DNA of 64,000 bases from UBA2336 sp049306095 (GTDB taxonomy: Bacteria; Bacteroidota; Bacteroidia; Cytophagales; Cyclobacteriaceae): positions 124,001 to 188,000 of the forward strand of contig JBAQPU010000030.1 in assembly GCA_049306095.1 (NCBI GenBank), written 5' to 3'. The position numbers were made by a program, and so were the translations under genes. Below are positions 16,071-23,879 of this stretch, one piece after another (the stretch's first letter is position 1; each line of letters opens with the position of its first letter). A model generated the notes under the pieces. That model was given only the letters and a program-made list of their open reading frames with translations. It did not search any database and was not told the DNA's origin.

Positions 16071-16889
16071 ATGTCTGTCCATAAGCAGGAAATAAAAAAA
16101 ATCACCACGCATCAAATTCAGGAGATGAAGAATCGCGGTGAAAAAATAGCCATGCTTACAGCGTACGATTTCAGCATGGCCAAAATTATTGATGGTGCCG
16201 GCATGGACATCATCCTCGTGGGTGACTCTGCTTCGAATGTCATGGCAGGAAATGAAACCACGTTGCCGATAACATTAGATCAGATGATTTACCACGCATC
16301 TTCGGTAGTTAAAGCCGTGAAAAGAGCGCTGGTAGTGGTTGATTTGCCTTTTGGTTCTTACCAGGGAAGTTCAGGTGAAGCATTACGGTCATCTATCCGC
16401 ATTATGAAAGAGTCGGGGGCGCATGCCGTGAAGCTTGAGGGCGGAAGCGAAGTGAAAGATTCGATTGAAAGAATTTTAACGGCCGGAATCCCGGTGATGG
16501 GGCATTTAGGGTTAACCCCACAATCCATTTATAAATTCGGAACCTACACGGTACGCGCAAAAGAGGAAGCAGAAGCAAAGAAATTGTTGGAAGACGCCAA
16601 ACTGTTAGAGGAGTGCGGGTGCTTTGCCATGGTGTTGGAGAAAATTCCGGCTGAGCTGGCAAAAAAAGTTTCACAATCCGTTCAAATACCAACCGTTGGA
16701 ATTGGCGCAGGACCGTATACAGACGGCCAGGTGCTGGTGATGCAGGACATGCTGGGAATCAACCAGGATTTCAAACCAAGATTTTTAAGACGCTATGCCG
16801 ATCTGCATTCTGAGGCAACCAAAGCCGTGAGCAAATACATCAGCGATGTGAAAGCAAAAGATTTTCCGAACAAGGAAGAGATGTATTAA
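16071..16889 (+). CDS. panB: 3-methyl-2-oxobutanoate hydroxymethyltransferase
   Basis: This 272-residue enzyme has the PanB signature throughout: KIAMLTAYDFSMAKIIDGAG, ILVGDSASNVMAGNETTLPIT (Mg-binding Asp in VGDS), LVVVDLPFGSYQ (second metal ligand), AVKLEGG, IPVMGHLGLTPQS, VLEKIPAELAKK and GIGAGPYTDGQVLVMQDMLG. It adds a hydroxymethyl group from methylenetetrahydrofolate to alpha-ketoisovalerate, the first committed step to pantothenate and CoA. The length is normal and the ATG is clear. No other pan gene is in the window. It follows the palindromic element that ends the DUF559 gene. Confidence 0.96.
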   Translation: MSVHKQEIKKITTHQIQEMKNRGEKIAMLTAYDFSMAKIIDGAGMDIILVGDSASNVMAGNETTLPITLDQMIYHASSVVKAVKRALVVVDLPFGSYQGSSGEALRSSIRIMKESGAHAVKLEGGSEVKDSIERILTAGIPVMGHLGLTPQSIYKFGTYTVRAKEEAEAKKLLEDAKLLEECGCFAMVLEKIPAELAKKVSQSVQIPTVGIGAGPYTDGQVLVMQDMLGINQDFKPRFLRRYADLHSEATKAVSKYISDVKAKDFPNKEEMY

Positions 16890-16922
16890 GTAAAAATATG
16901 TACTGCCTACTCATTTTTAGCG

Positions 16923-17492
16923 CTAGTTGCAGTTCACAAGCGGAGCATCATCTTTCAACGTACCAAACCACACCACCCCGTATTCTTTATAAATACCAAT
17001 GCCAATGGCATTCCATTTCACCTGCTTCCAGGTACCCTCATTGATCATCACCTGGTTGTGCCCCGGACTGATTTTCCAACCTGCGATGCCATCATCTGCA
17101 TTGGCCCCGGCACTGCTGAAATAAGAAATTTCGAAACCGTCACTTTCGTAGCCGGCAATTTCACGTGGTTTCTTCCACATACAAGATGCTTTTTTGTGAT
17201 CATCGGTATAACAGCACGATTCCCATTTCCCCTTTTTCGACCAGCTATGAAGGTTGCATTTTTTATTTGACAGATCAAAATTTTCAGAAAGATCCCTGGC
17301 GTGCGTTTGAGCCACAAGTGTGAGCTTGGATGAAAGCGGAATTGCCTCTAGTGTCTTTTCTTTCCGGTATGCCATGATCAGGTTATAGAGTTTCAGTTCT
17401 TCAGCGTTGAGGCAAACCCGCGTGGATTCCGGGGAAGTCATTCGGAATGAAACCAGGGCGACTGCCAGTAAAATTGGGAGAGACTTTTTCAT
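16923..17492 (-). CDS. Secreted CAP/SCP-domain protein
   Basis: A 189-residue protein with an N-terminal signal peptide (KKSLPILLAVALVSF) and a CAP fold: LYNLIMAYRKEKTLEAIPLSSKLTLVAQTHARDL, where the THA..L His is the usual CAP position, a cysteine-rich middle (KKCNLHSW, SCCYTDD, ASCMW), and HNQVMINEGTWKQVKWNAIGIGI before YGVVWFG. CAP proteins of bacteria are secreted, and some bind lipids or act in envelope processes; no activity can be named here. Six or more cysteines suggest disulfides and a periplasmic or extracellular location. It is divergent from icd, with a 125-bp shared upstream region. Confidence 0.85.
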   Translation of the reverse strand: MKKSLPILLAVALVSFRMTSPESTRVCLNAEELKLYNLIMAYRKEKTLEAIPLSSKLTLVAQTHARDLSENFDLSNKKCNLHSWSKKGKWESCCYTDDHKKASCMWKKPREIAGYESDGFEISYFSSAGANADDGIAGWKISPGHNQVMINEGTWKQVKWNAIGIGIYKEYGVVWFGTLKDDAPLVNCN

Positions 17493-17617
17493 CCTTTATT
17501 TTGGTCAAAAATCATTTTCTATCATGGAAATAGCTTCCTTTGTAAGGCTATTTTTATAATTTCGAAGCTGCCTGTTAACAACAACAGCCACCGAAAACGT
17601 ATTTTAAATTAACGAAT

Positions 17618-18949
17618 ATGAGCGATCAGAAGATTACTATCAGTAACGGAAAATTAACGGTACCGGATAACCCAACCATTCCTTTCATTGAAGGCGATGG
17701 AACCGGGGTAGATATTTGGCCAGCCGCCCAGTTGGTATTTGATAAAGCTGTAGAGAAGGCCTACGCAGGCAAGCGTAAGATCAATTGGAAAGAGGTGATG
17801 GCCGGTGAGAAATCTTTTAATAAAACAGGAAATTGGCTGCCCGATGAAACGCTCGATATTTTTAGAGATTATCTGGTAGGAATTAAGGGGCCTCTTGCTA
17901 CACCAGTAGGCGGAGGTATCCGCTCGCTCAATGTGGCATTGCGCCAGATTCTCGATCTCTATGTTTGCCTTCGTCCTGTTCGTTGGTATGATGGAGTGCC
18001 TTCACCCGTGAAAAATCCGGGCGCGGTAGATATGGTCTTGTTCCGTGAGAATACAGAAGATATTTACGCAGGTATTGAATTTGCGGCAGGCTCTCCTGAA
18101 TCACAAAAAGTTCTCGACTTTCTGGCAAAAGAATTTCCAAAAGAATTCAATAAGATCAGGTTCAATACCAAAGAGAAGTCCGAAGAGTTTTGGAAGATGG
18201 TGGGCGCACCTAATGTGAAGAATGAAGTGAACGTGGGTATTGGCATTAAGCCGGTGAGTTGGAGCGGCAGCGTAAGATTGATTCACAGTGCCATTTCTTA
18301 TGCGATTACGCACAAAAGAAAATCGGTAACACTCGTGCATAAAGGTAACATCATGAAGTTTACCGAAGGCGCTTTCCGCGATTGGGGGTATGCTATCGCT
18401 GAACAATATTTTGGCGATAAGGTATATACCTGGAGCAAGTGGGAAAAAACAAAAAAAGAAAAAGGAGAAGAGGCTGCCAATGCAGAACAAAAAGCAGCGG
18501 TTGCAGCCGGTAAGATCGTGATCAAGGATTCAATAGCCGATATAACCTTGCAGCAAATCCTTACTCGTCCGGAAGATTTTGATGTGATTGCAACCTTGAA
18601 CTTAAATGGCGATTATGTGAGTGATGCACTTGCGGCACAGGTTGGCGGTATTGGCATTGCTCCGGGTGCAAACATCAACTACATTACAGGTCACGCGATT
18701 TTTGAAGCTACACATGGTACAGCACCGAAGTATGCCGGTCAGGATAAGGTAAACCCGGGTTCTGTCATTCTATCTGGTGTTATGATGTTCGAATACATGG
18801 GTTGGCAGGAAGCAGCAGACCTTATCAATAAAGCGATGGGAAAAGCGATTGCCTCCAAGCGCGTAACGTACGACTTCCACCGTTTAATGGAAGGGGCCAC
18901 TATGCTCAAGTGCTCGGAATTCGCAAAAGAGATTGTGAAAAATATGTAA
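17618..18949 (+). CDS. icd: NADP-dependent isocitrate dehydrogenase
   Basis: The 443-residue protein is a member of the E. coli-type Icd group: IPFIEGDGTGVDIWPAAQ at the start, GPLATPVGGGIRSLNVALRQ with the substrate-phosphate Ser, LRPVRWYDGVPSPV, FRENTEDIYAGIEF, VTLVHKGNIMKFTEGAFRDWGY, NGDYVSDALAAQVGGIGIAPGANI and ATHGTAPKYAGQDKVNPGS, the last with the NADP-site Lys-Tyr region. It oxidatively decarboxylates isocitrate to 2-oxoglutarate in the TCA cycle. A lysine/glutamate-rich insert at about residues 270-295 makes it slightly longer than the E. coli enzyme. It is transcribed alone and is followed by a MITE-like element that could act as its terminator. Confidence 0.96.
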   Translation: MSDQKITISNGKLTVPDNPTIPFIEGDGTGVDIWPAAQLVFDKAVEKAYAGKRKINWKEVMAGEKSFNKTGNWLPDETLDIFRDYLVGIKGPLATPVGGGIRSLNVALRQILDLYVCLRPVRWYDGVPSPVKNPGAVDMVLFRENTEDIYAGIEFAAGSPESQKVLDFLAKEFPKEFNKIRFNTKEKSEEFWKMVGAPNVKNEVNVGIGIKPVSWSGSVRLIHSAISYAITHKRKSVTLVHKGNIMKFTEGAFRDWGYAIAEQYFGDKVYTWSKWEKTKKEKGEEAANAEQKAAVAAGKIVIKDSIADITLQQILTRPEDFDVIATLNLNGDYVSDALAAQVGGIGIAPGANINYITGHAIFEATHGTAPKYAGQDKVNPGSVILSGVMMFEYMGWQEAADLINKAMGKAIASKRVTYDFHRLMEGATMLKCSEFAKEIVKNM

Positions 18950-18956
18950 AACAGCA

Positions 18957-19085
18957 GAGGCTGTCTTAAAAGTAAATTACTGTCAGGGTTGAGTCCCGAA
19001 GCTTCGGGAAGACCAGATTTCGGCTCCAAAAAAATCTTCGACTACGCTCAGACTGACATTTGGGATATTCTTTTGAGACGGCCTC
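18957..19085. mobile_element. 129-bp MITE-like element with 16-bp inverted ends
   Basis: Ends: GAGGCTGTCTTAAAAG (18957-18972) and CTTTTGAGACGGCCTC (19070-19085), complementary at 14 of 16 positions. Inside are a perfect palindrome TCCCGAAGCTTCGGGA (18994-19009) and a second inverted pair, TGTCAG...GAG (18981-18993) with CTCAGACTGACA (19047-19058). It codes for nothing. A T-run follows the right end, so it may also terminate icd. The gap 18950-19273 holds this element, a hairpin at 19154-19177 and otherwise nothing recognisable. Confidence 0.65.
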
Positions 19086-19153
19086 TTTTTTTATTATTAG
19101 TGAGAACAAGTATTAGAAATTTGGTCACTTACAAGACAGAATTCTACATTACC

Positions 19154-19177
19154 TCGGTTCGTGTCCTCACGAACCGA
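19154..19177. repeat. Perfect 10-bp stem hairpin, REP-like
   Basis: TCGGTTCGTG, loop TCCT, CACGAACCGA. A run of seven A follows on the plus strand. It is not a standard terminator for either flanking gene because the T-run would precede the hairpin on the minus strand. Probably a small dispersed palindrome. Confidence 0.6.
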
Positions 19178-19273
19178 AAAAAACTCCTCACCAATCAAAA
19201 CTGACTTTAAAACTCTTAGAATTATCTGATGAGTATAAAAAGCAGGCAAGTAAGGGCTGAGAGTTGTCTGAAC

Positions 19274-19738
19274 TCAAAAGTTCAACATGCTAATCGCGGT
19301 TAACGCTGCCTCCTCACCTTTATTTCCAAATTTTCCTCCGGTACGTTCCAAAGCTTGTTCTTTGTTCAACGTAGTGAGCACGCCAAAAATCACCGGCTTT
19401 TTAGTTTTGATATTTACTTCGGTAATGCCATTGGCAACTGCCTGGCAGATGTAGTCAAAGTGGGGCGTGTCGCCTTGGATCACGCACCCTAAACAAATGA
19501 CTGCCGCAATATCTTTTCTATCAGCCATCCACAACCCGCCAAGGGTAAGTTCAAAACTTCCCGGAACATTTTTGCGAATGATGTTTTTTTTCTTTGCTCC
19601 GTGCGAAAGTAATGAAGCAACTGCGCCTTCATAAAGTGCCTCCGTAACATCCTCATTCCACTCTGCCACTACAATGGCGAATTTCTTTTGTGAGAGATTG
19701 TTACTTTTTGCTTTTCCTGATTTAAAGGTGCCAGCCAT
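19274..19738 (-). CDS. ribH: 6,7-dimethyl-8-ribityllumazine synthase
   Basis: About 154 residues from the ATG at 19738; an in-frame TTG seven codons earlier is a less likely start because it abuts the upstream gene's terminator. Motifs: FAIVVAEWNEDVTEALYEGA (substrate-binding Trp-Asn), VPGSFELTLGG, AVICLGCVIQGDTPHFDYIC with the catalytic His of TPHFDY, and VIFGVLTT followed by ERTGGKFGNKGEEAALTAI. It condenses 5-amino-6-ribitylaminouracil with dihydroxybutanone phosphate in riboflavin synthesis and assembles into pentamers or icosahedra. It lies downstream of, and in the same direction as, the TPR gene, but with a terminator between them. Confidence 0.95.
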   Translation of the reverse strand: MAGTFKSGKAKSNNLSQKKFAIVVAEWNEDVTEALYEGAVASLLSHGAKKKNIIRKNVPGSFELTLGGLWMADRKDIAAVICLGCVIQGDTPHFDYICQAVANGITEVNIKTKKPVIFGVLTTLNKEQALERTGGKFGNKGEEAALTAISMLNF

Positions 19739-19760
19739 ACTATTTAAAGTTCTGATCAAT

Positions 19761-19787
19761 AAAAAAGCCCCAACTTTGTCGGGGCTT
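19761..19787 (-). terminator. Rho-independent terminator of the TPR gene
   Basis: On the minus strand AAGCCCC, loop GACAAAGTT, GGGGCTT and then a run of T (19764 to 19761). It lies 20 bp after the TPR-protein stop and just before ribH. Confidence 0.85.
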
Positions 19788-19806
19788 CCAAGTTAGTCTA
19801 AATATT

Positions 19807-20493
19807 TTAAGAATTTGTTTCTAAGCGAGCCTTCAACTTAACTGCATTTTGGTATTCGGCAGAATCCCAGAATTCTGTAATAATTTTATCGTAGGCTTCT
19901 TTAGCCTTATCGTTTTGATTTAACTTTTCATAGGCCAGTGCGGCCTTCATTAAATACGTGGGAGAGTAGAATTTATTAGGCTCGTAATTAGCAGCCTTGT
20001 TGTAGTACGTTACAGCATCTTCATATTTTTGAAGTTCCGAGTATGCATCGCCAATCAGGCTATACGCCCGGGGCTGAACTAATAAATCATTCGTGCTAAA
20101 ATCCTTCAAATAAAGAATGGCTGCATCATAATTTCCTTGTTTCAAATAGCAAGTTCCGGCATAAAAATGAGCCAGGTTGGCAGCATCACTGTATTTGTAG
20201 TCTTCAATAATATTAATAAAACCCAAGTTATTGCCATCACCGTTTAGGGCTAGGTTCAGACTGTCAGCTTCGAAATAGTAAACGGCCTGAAACATCTCTT
20301 TTTGAGCTTCACCATCTTGTGAGCTTTTAAAATAATGGAATCCAAAATAGCCGGCAACGGCCAGTAATAACACACCTACAATACTGAAAACGATTTTGGG
20401 ATGTTGTTCAATCCAATGTTCAAACCCCATTACTTTTTCCTGCAGTACTTCCTGATTCTCAATGACGCTCTTGTTTTCTTCTTTCTTTGCCAT
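19807..20493 (-). CDS. Membrane-anchored tetratricopeptide-repeat protein
   Basis: The 228-residue protein has a charged cytoplasmic N-terminus (residues 1-33), one membrane helix IVFSIVGVLLLAVAGYFGFHYF (about residues 34-55), and then TPR-like helical pairs: AANLAHFYAGTCYLKQGNYDAAILYLK, RAYSLIGDAYSELQKYEDAVTYYNKAA and PTYLMKAALAYEKLNQNDKAKEAYDKI. The arrangement resembles YfgM-type proteins, which sit at the Sec translocon side of the membrane, but sequence identity cannot be judged here. It has its own promoter and terminator, so it is probably monocistronic. A scaffold role in the periplasm is inferred. Confidence 0.85.
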   Translation of the reverse strand: MAKKEENKSVIENQEVLQEKVMGFEHWIEQHPKIVFSIVGVLLLAVAGYFGFHYFKSSQDGEAQKEMFQAVYYFEADSLNLALNGDGNNLGFINIIEDYKYSDAANLAHFYAGTCYLKQGNYDAAILYLKDFSTNDLLVQPRAYSLIGDAYSELQKYEDAVTYYNKAANYEPNKFYSPTYLMKAALAYEKLNQNDKAKEAYDKIITEFWDSAEYQNAVKLKARLETNS

Positions 20494-20510
20494 GACAATA
20501 AAAAATAAGT

Positions 20511-20528
20511 CCCCCGGGTACTCGGGGG
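20511..20528 (-). terminator. GC-rich hairpin, probable pdhA terminator
   Basis: CCCCCG-GGTACT-CGGGGG (20511-20528). On the minus strand it is followed by ACTTATTTTTT, as in an intrinsic terminator. It lies about 40 bp after the pdhA stop and overlaps the predicted transcription start of the TPR gene. Confidence 0.5.
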
Positions 20529-20530
20529 CG

Positions 20531-20562
20531 CAAAACTAATCAATACTCAATTATGAAACAAA
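20531..20562 (-). promoter_or_regulatory. Bacteroidota-type promoter for the TPR gene
   Basis: Minus strand TTTG (20562-20559), 20-nt spacer, TAGTTTTG (20538-20531). It fits the TTTG-N19/20-TAnnTTTG pattern of the primary sigma factor in this phylum. Confidence 0.6.
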
Positions 20563-20569
20563 GCGCGAA

Positions 20570-21601
20570 TTAATCCTGAATAAATGGGTAATCAGGTTCC
20601 TGGTAGATGTCGGTGAGTGCTTCACTGGCATTCGGAAACACAGATTCTTCAGCAAATTTTACGCTTTCTTCTACCTGTTGATTTACTCTGGATTCAATCG
20701 CTTCCATTTCCTTATCGGTGGCGAGTTTTCGCTCAACCAGGGTGCGCTTAACAACTTCAACCGGATCGCGCTGTTTGTAATCTTCAACTTCTTCTTTTGT
20801 TCTGTACTTGGCCGGGTCTGACATGGAGTGGCCTTTATAGCGGTAGGTTCTGAATTCAAGTAAGGTTGGGCCTTCTCCTTTGCGGGCACGTTCTGAGGCC
20901 GCAAAAACTGCTCGATGAACTTCTTCTACGCTCATGCCATCTACTGGGAATGATGGCATGTCGTATGACTCACCCAGCGTATACAAATCTGTAACATTCG
21001 AAGTACGCTTTACGGAAGTACCCATCGCATAACCATTATTTTCAATCACAAAAATGACCGGCAGTTTCCAAAGCATCGCCATGTTAAATGTTTCGTGAAT
21101 AGCACCCTGCCGCACAGCTCCGTCTCCCATGTAACAAATACATAAGTGGCCAGACTTGTTATACTTTTCTGCGAAAGCAATGCCTGCCCCCAGCGGCACC
21201 TGGCCACCAACAATGCCATGACCGCCTAAAAAATTATGTTCCTTATCAAACATGTGCATGGAACCACCCTTCCCTTTTGAAACGCCAGTTTCCTTGCCGT
21301 ACAACTCTGCCATTAAGGCTTTAGGATCCGTACCCAAAGCAAGGGGGTGAGCATGATCTCGATACGCAGTAATCCACTTATCATCTTTTGTTAAGGCGGT
21401 AACCGCCCCTGCAACACAGGCTTCCTGCCCAATGTACAGGTGACAAAAGCCTTTTATTTTCTGCTGTCCATACAACTGGCCGGCCTTCTCTTCAAACTTG
21501 CGCATCAGCAGCATGCTCTCATACCAAAAAAGATACGTTTCTTTTGAGAACTCCATCTTCTTGGTCGTGTCGGTCTTATTTGCTTTGGTTGTCGTGGACA
21601 T
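20570..21601 (-). CDS. pdhA: Pyruvate dehydrogenase E1 component, alpha subunit
   Basis: The 343-residue protein has the E1-alpha pattern: YESMLLMRKFEEKAGQLYGQ, GFCHLYIGQEA, TAYRDHAHPLALG, GKGGSMHMFD, and the thiamine-diphosphate motif GDGAVRQGAIHETFNMAMLWKLP, closing with ENNGYAMGTSV, RTYRYKGHSMSDP and DPVEVVKRTL. It decarboxylates pyruvate and passes the acetyl group to E2. The phosphorylation-loop residues (YKGHSMSDP) are present. pdhB and pdhC are not adjacent in the window; separated subunit genes are common in this phylum. It has its own promoter and is followed by a GC-rich hairpin. Confidence 0.95.
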   Translation of the reverse strand: MSTTTKANKTDTTKKMEFSKETYLFWYESMLLMRKFEEKAGQLYGQQKIKGFCHLYIGQEACVAGAVTALTKDDKWITAYRDHAHPLALGTDPKALMAELYGKETGVSKGKGGSMHMFDKEHNFLGGHGIVGGQVPLGAGIAFAEKYNKSGHLCICYMGDGAVRQGAIHETFNMAMLWKLPVIFVIENNGYAMGTSVKRTSNVTDLYTLGESYDMPSFPVDGMSVEEVHRAVFAASERARKGEGPTLLEFRTYRYKGHSMSDPAKYRTKEEVEDYKQRDPVEVVKRTLVERKLATDKEMEAIESRVNQQVEESVKFAEESVFPNASEALTDIYQEPDYPFIQD

Positions 21602-21625
21602 ATCCCTATTTTTGATTTAGAACTG

Positions 21626-21657
21626 CGAAATTAACCCTCAAATACTCAATAAGCAAA
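21626..21657 (-). promoter_or_regulatory. Promoter for pdhA
   Basis: Minus strand TTTG (21657-21654), 20-nt spacer, TAATTTCG (21633-21626), a one-base variant of TAnnTTTG. It is 25 bp upstream of the pdhA start. Confidence 0.55.
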
Positions 21658-21710
21658 AAAATGGGGCGGCATACCCGGTTGTCGCCAAACGGTTAAATCG
21701 GTACGAATTT

Positions 21711-22817
21711 GTGCGTTTAGAGAAACTCAGACTGATCAATTTTAAGAACTATCACGAGGCAACCATCGGGTTCCCTGCTAAAGTGAATTGTTTGCTCGGG
21801 CTGAACGGAAGCGGCAAGACCAACCTGCTTGACGCCATTTATTATTTGTCCTTCACGAAAAGTTTTCTAAGCACCAGTGATAGTCAAACGATCCGACATG
21901 AGACTGACTCATTTTTAGTGTCTGGAAGTTTTGATTTTGATGGGACAAAGCGCGAGGTCTCGTGCCAGATTCAAACAGGGCATAAAAAAATTTTCAGGGA
22001 AGACGGACGGGATTATGAAAAAATTAGTGATCACATTGGTAAGTACCCCGTAGTATTAATTTCCCCATCGGATATTGATTTGATTAAAGAGGGCAGTGAG
22101 GTCAGGCGCAAGTTCTTTGACAGCATGATTGCCCAAATCGATCAATCGTATCTACAATTCTTAATGGAGTATCACCACTGCCTGAAACAACGGAACAGTT
22201 TATTGCACATGTTTCAGGAGCGTCAACACTCCGATCCGGTGCTGATCGACACCTATGACCAGCAGTTGGTACGCACAGGTTCTGAAATTTTCAAAAAAAG
22301 AAAAGAGTTTGTCGCTGAATTTTTACCTGTTCTGAATTCATCTTTTAATATTCTGGTCGATCAGAAGGAAGCGGCAACCCTTACCTATCAATCGGATCTT
22401 TTTGAGGGCGATTTTATGGCAGCGCTCAAAAGCAGTTTTGGAAAAGATATGGCGTTGCAACGGACATCGGTCGGTGTTCACCGCGATGACTATGCGTTTG
22501 GATTTGCCCATGGGGACCTGAAACGATTGGGTTCTCAGGGCCAGCAGAAGTCCTTTTTGGTAGCACTCAAACTGGCAAACGTGGAGGTTATTAAAAAGCA
22601 TAAAGGCTTTAATCCCATTCTGCTCCTCGATGATATTTTTGATAAATTGGATGACCTCCGCATCGGTCGCCTGCTAAAGATTGTGGCGGGTAAGAATTAC
22701 GGCCAGTTATTTATTACCGATGCCGGACCTGAACGTACCGAAGCGTTGTTGCGTGAAATAGGTGTGCAAGCCGATATTTTTGAGGTTAAGGCAGGGTCGA
22801 TAAAGCAAAAGTCATGA
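21711..22817 (+). CDS. recF: DNA replication and repair protein RecF
   Basis: A 368-residue SMC-like ATPase: LEKLRLINFKNYHEATIGF, Walker A GLNGSGKTNLLDAIYYLSFTKSF (residues about 30-52), VVLISPSDIDLIKEGSEVRRKFFD, HRDDYAFG, the ABC signature region LKRLGSQGQQKSFLVALKLA, and Walker B ILLLDDIFDKLDDLR. RecF loads RecA at gaps together with RecO and RecR. The only suitable start is the GTG at 21711. The stop overlaps the next ATG (ATGA), so recF is translationally coupled to the DUF721 gene, an arrangement often seen near replication genes. Confidence 0.96.
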   Translation: MRLEKLRLINFKNYHEATIGFPAKVNCLLGLNGSGKTNLLDAIYYLSFTKSFLSTSDSQTIRHETDSFLVSGSFDFDGTKREVSCQIQTGHKKIFREDGRDYEKISDHIGKYPVVLISPSDIDLIKEGSEVRRKFFDSMIAQIDQSYLQFLMEYHHCLKQRNSLLHMFQERQHSDPVLIDTYDQQLVRTGSEIFKKRKEFVAEFLPVLNSSFNILVDQKEAATLTYQSDLFEGDFMAALKSSFGKDMALQRTSVGVHRDDYAFGFAHGDLKRLGSQGQQKSFLVALKLANVEVIKKHKGFNPILLLDDIFDKLDDLRIGRLLKIVAGKNYGQLFITDAGPERTEALLREIGVQADIFEVKAGSIKQKS

Positions 22818-23113
22818 GTGTAAAGGGCAAAAATGAATTTCAAACCATTGGCGATGCCGTCAGGCAGATGCTGGGTCAGTTCCGGATCGAATCGAAATTT
22901 GATGAGGCAAGCCTGGTAGCCTCCTGGGAAAGATTAGTGGGTGTGCCTATTGCCAGGCGGACCAAAAAAGTATTCATTAAGGATAAAATCCTGTTTGTTG
23001 AGTTCAAATCACCCTCCATGAAAAACGATTTTTTGCTTCATAAATCGCATGTTTTAAAGGTTTTTCAGCAGGAATTTGGAAAGGAAGTCGTAACAGATAT
23101 TGTGATCCTGTAA
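22814..23113 (+). CDS. DUF721 (DciA-like) protein
   Basis: A small, 99-residue basic protein: AVRQMLGQFRIESKFDEASLVASWERLVGVPIARRTKKVFIKDKILFVEFKSPSMKNDF, matching the DUF721 core with the W..LVG.PIA..T motif and the LFV...SP.....L region. DciA, a member of this family, helps load the replicative helicase in bacteria that lack DnaC. A similar role is plausible here given coupling to recF, but has not been shown for this short form. It overlaps recF by 4 bp and is followed by 250 bp of spacer that contains the tRNA promoter. Confidence 0.85.
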   Translation: MSVKGKNEFQTIGDAVRQMLGQFRIESKFDEASLVASWERLVGVPIARRTKKVFIKDKILFVEFKSPSMKNDFLLHKSHVLKVFQQEFGKEVVTDIVIL

Positions 23114-23210
23114 AAGTCATTTACCTGAGCATCAGGCAAACGGAATTTAAACCAGTGTTCAGGCCGGAGGAAGGCGCCCGCCCTAAAATCCCCTAAATCC
23201 ATATTGAGGA

Positions 23211-23241
23211 TTTGACTAAACCAAAAAAGCGTATAATTTTG
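23211..23241 (+). promoter_or_regulatory. Promoter of the tRNA-Tyr/Gly/Thr-tuf transcript
   Basis: TTTG (23211-23214), 19-nt spacer, TAATTTTG (23234-23241): an exact match to the phylum consensus. A weak AAAAAGCCC/GGGGTCTTTTT hairpin follows at 23254-23282 and might attenuate transcription. Confidence 0.75.
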
Positions 23242-23365
23242 CACCTCACTTTTAAAAAGCCCTGCCAAAAACGGGGTCTTTTTAGTCGTTCTTAAGAAAT
23301 GTTGAAGAGGGTTGAGAGGGTCGTCCACTGGTTGGGTAACACCGATTACACCCGAAATACCAATA

Positions 23366-23448
23366 GGGGAAGTACCAAAGCGGCCAACTGGGACAGACTG
23401 TAAATCTGTTGACTTATGTCTTCACAGGTTCGAATCCTGTCTTCCCCA
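23366..23448 (+). tRNA. tRNA-Tyr (anticodon GTA)
   Basis: 83-nt class II tRNA. Acceptor GGGGAAG pairs with CTTCCCC and A is the discriminator base. Anticodon GTA is at 23400-23402, with a long variable arm and T-arm CAGGTTCGAATCCTG. It is first in the tRNA-tuf operon. Confidence 0.97.
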
Positions 23449-23450
23449 CA

Positions 23451-23513
23451 AGTCCGATTTACGATTTGAGAGGTACGATTTACGATTTGAACCACCTAAA
23501 ATCGTACATCGTA
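23451..23513. repeat. Heptad-period array between tRNA-Tyr and tRNA-Gly
   Basis: Units of 7: AGTCCGA, TTTACGA, TTTGAGA, GGTACGA, TTTACGA, TTTGAAC, CACCTAA, AATCGTA, CATCGTA. The last two are the inverse complement of the TACGATT type. The array starts 3 nt after tRNA-Tyr. Confidence 0.8.
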
Positions 23514-23537
23514 AACAAGAAAACTGTACTTCGAAAA

Positions 23538-23610
23538 GCGGGAGTAGCTCAGTTGGTAGAGCGATAGCCTTCCAAGCTATAGGTCGCGAGTTCGAGCCTC
23601 GTTTCCCGCT
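23538..23610 (+). tRNA. tRNA-Gly (anticodon TCC)
   Basis: 73-nt cloverleaf. GCGGGAG pairs with TTCCCGC (one G-T at the bottom), with T as discriminator base. D-arm AGCTCAGTTGGTAGAGC, anticodon TCC at 23571-23573 and T-arm with GTTCGAG. Confidence 0.96.
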
Positions 23611-23613
23611 CAA

Positions 23614-23676
23614 TTCTTAGGCCTTGGGCATTAGGCATTAGGATTATTCCTAAGTCCCAATGCCTAAGTCCTGAGT
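23614..23676. repeat. Heptad-period inverted array between tRNA-Gly and tRNA-Thr
   Basis: Nine units of exactly 7: TTCTTAG, GCCTTGG, GCATTAG twice, GATTATT, CCTAAGT, CCCAATG, CCTAAGT, CCTGAGT. The second half is approximately the inverse complement of the first, so the RNA can fold into a long stem. Confidence 0.85.
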
Positions 23677-23677
23677 T

Positions 23678-23749
<72 letters not shown>

Positions 23750-23770
23750 CTGCTTCTGGAAAAGAAGTTT

Positions 23771-23879
23771 GGGGTAGAGCATGGCGCGTTTCGCGCCAAG
23801 GTCGAGGGTTCAATCCTGATGTGATGCATAGCATCAATCAGGATGCTGACCGTGAGCGTCAGTATTCCCTTCAACAGCT
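23771..23879 (+). pseudogene. Broken partial duplicate of tRNA-Thr with palindromic insertions
   Basis: GGGGTAGAGCA, AGGTCGAGGGTTCAAT and ATTCCCTTCAACAGCTCTGCTT repeat the neighbouring tRNA-Thr and its 3' flank. The 17-nt anticodon arm is replaced by a 17-nt hairpin TGGCGCGTTTCGCGCCA (23782-23798). A 49-nt insert (23815-23863) made of two further hairpins, CCTGAT..TGATGC/GCATCA..ATCAGG and CTGAC/GTCAG, splits the T loop, with AT repeated on both sides. The 5' acceptor strand and most of the D-arm are missing, so it cannot form a tRNA. Confidence 0.85.

Noticed and set aside
19154..19177. Terminator of ribH or icd
   Set aside because: The hairpin is followed by A on the plus strand, and on the minus strand the T-run precedes the hairpin, so it fits neither direction.
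23782..23798. A tRNA-Lys-like anticodon arm (TTT) in the tRNA relic
   Set aside because: The loop lacks T at position 33, the stem extends to 7 bp, and the 5' acceptor strand is missing, so it is a hairpin rather than a working anticodon arm.
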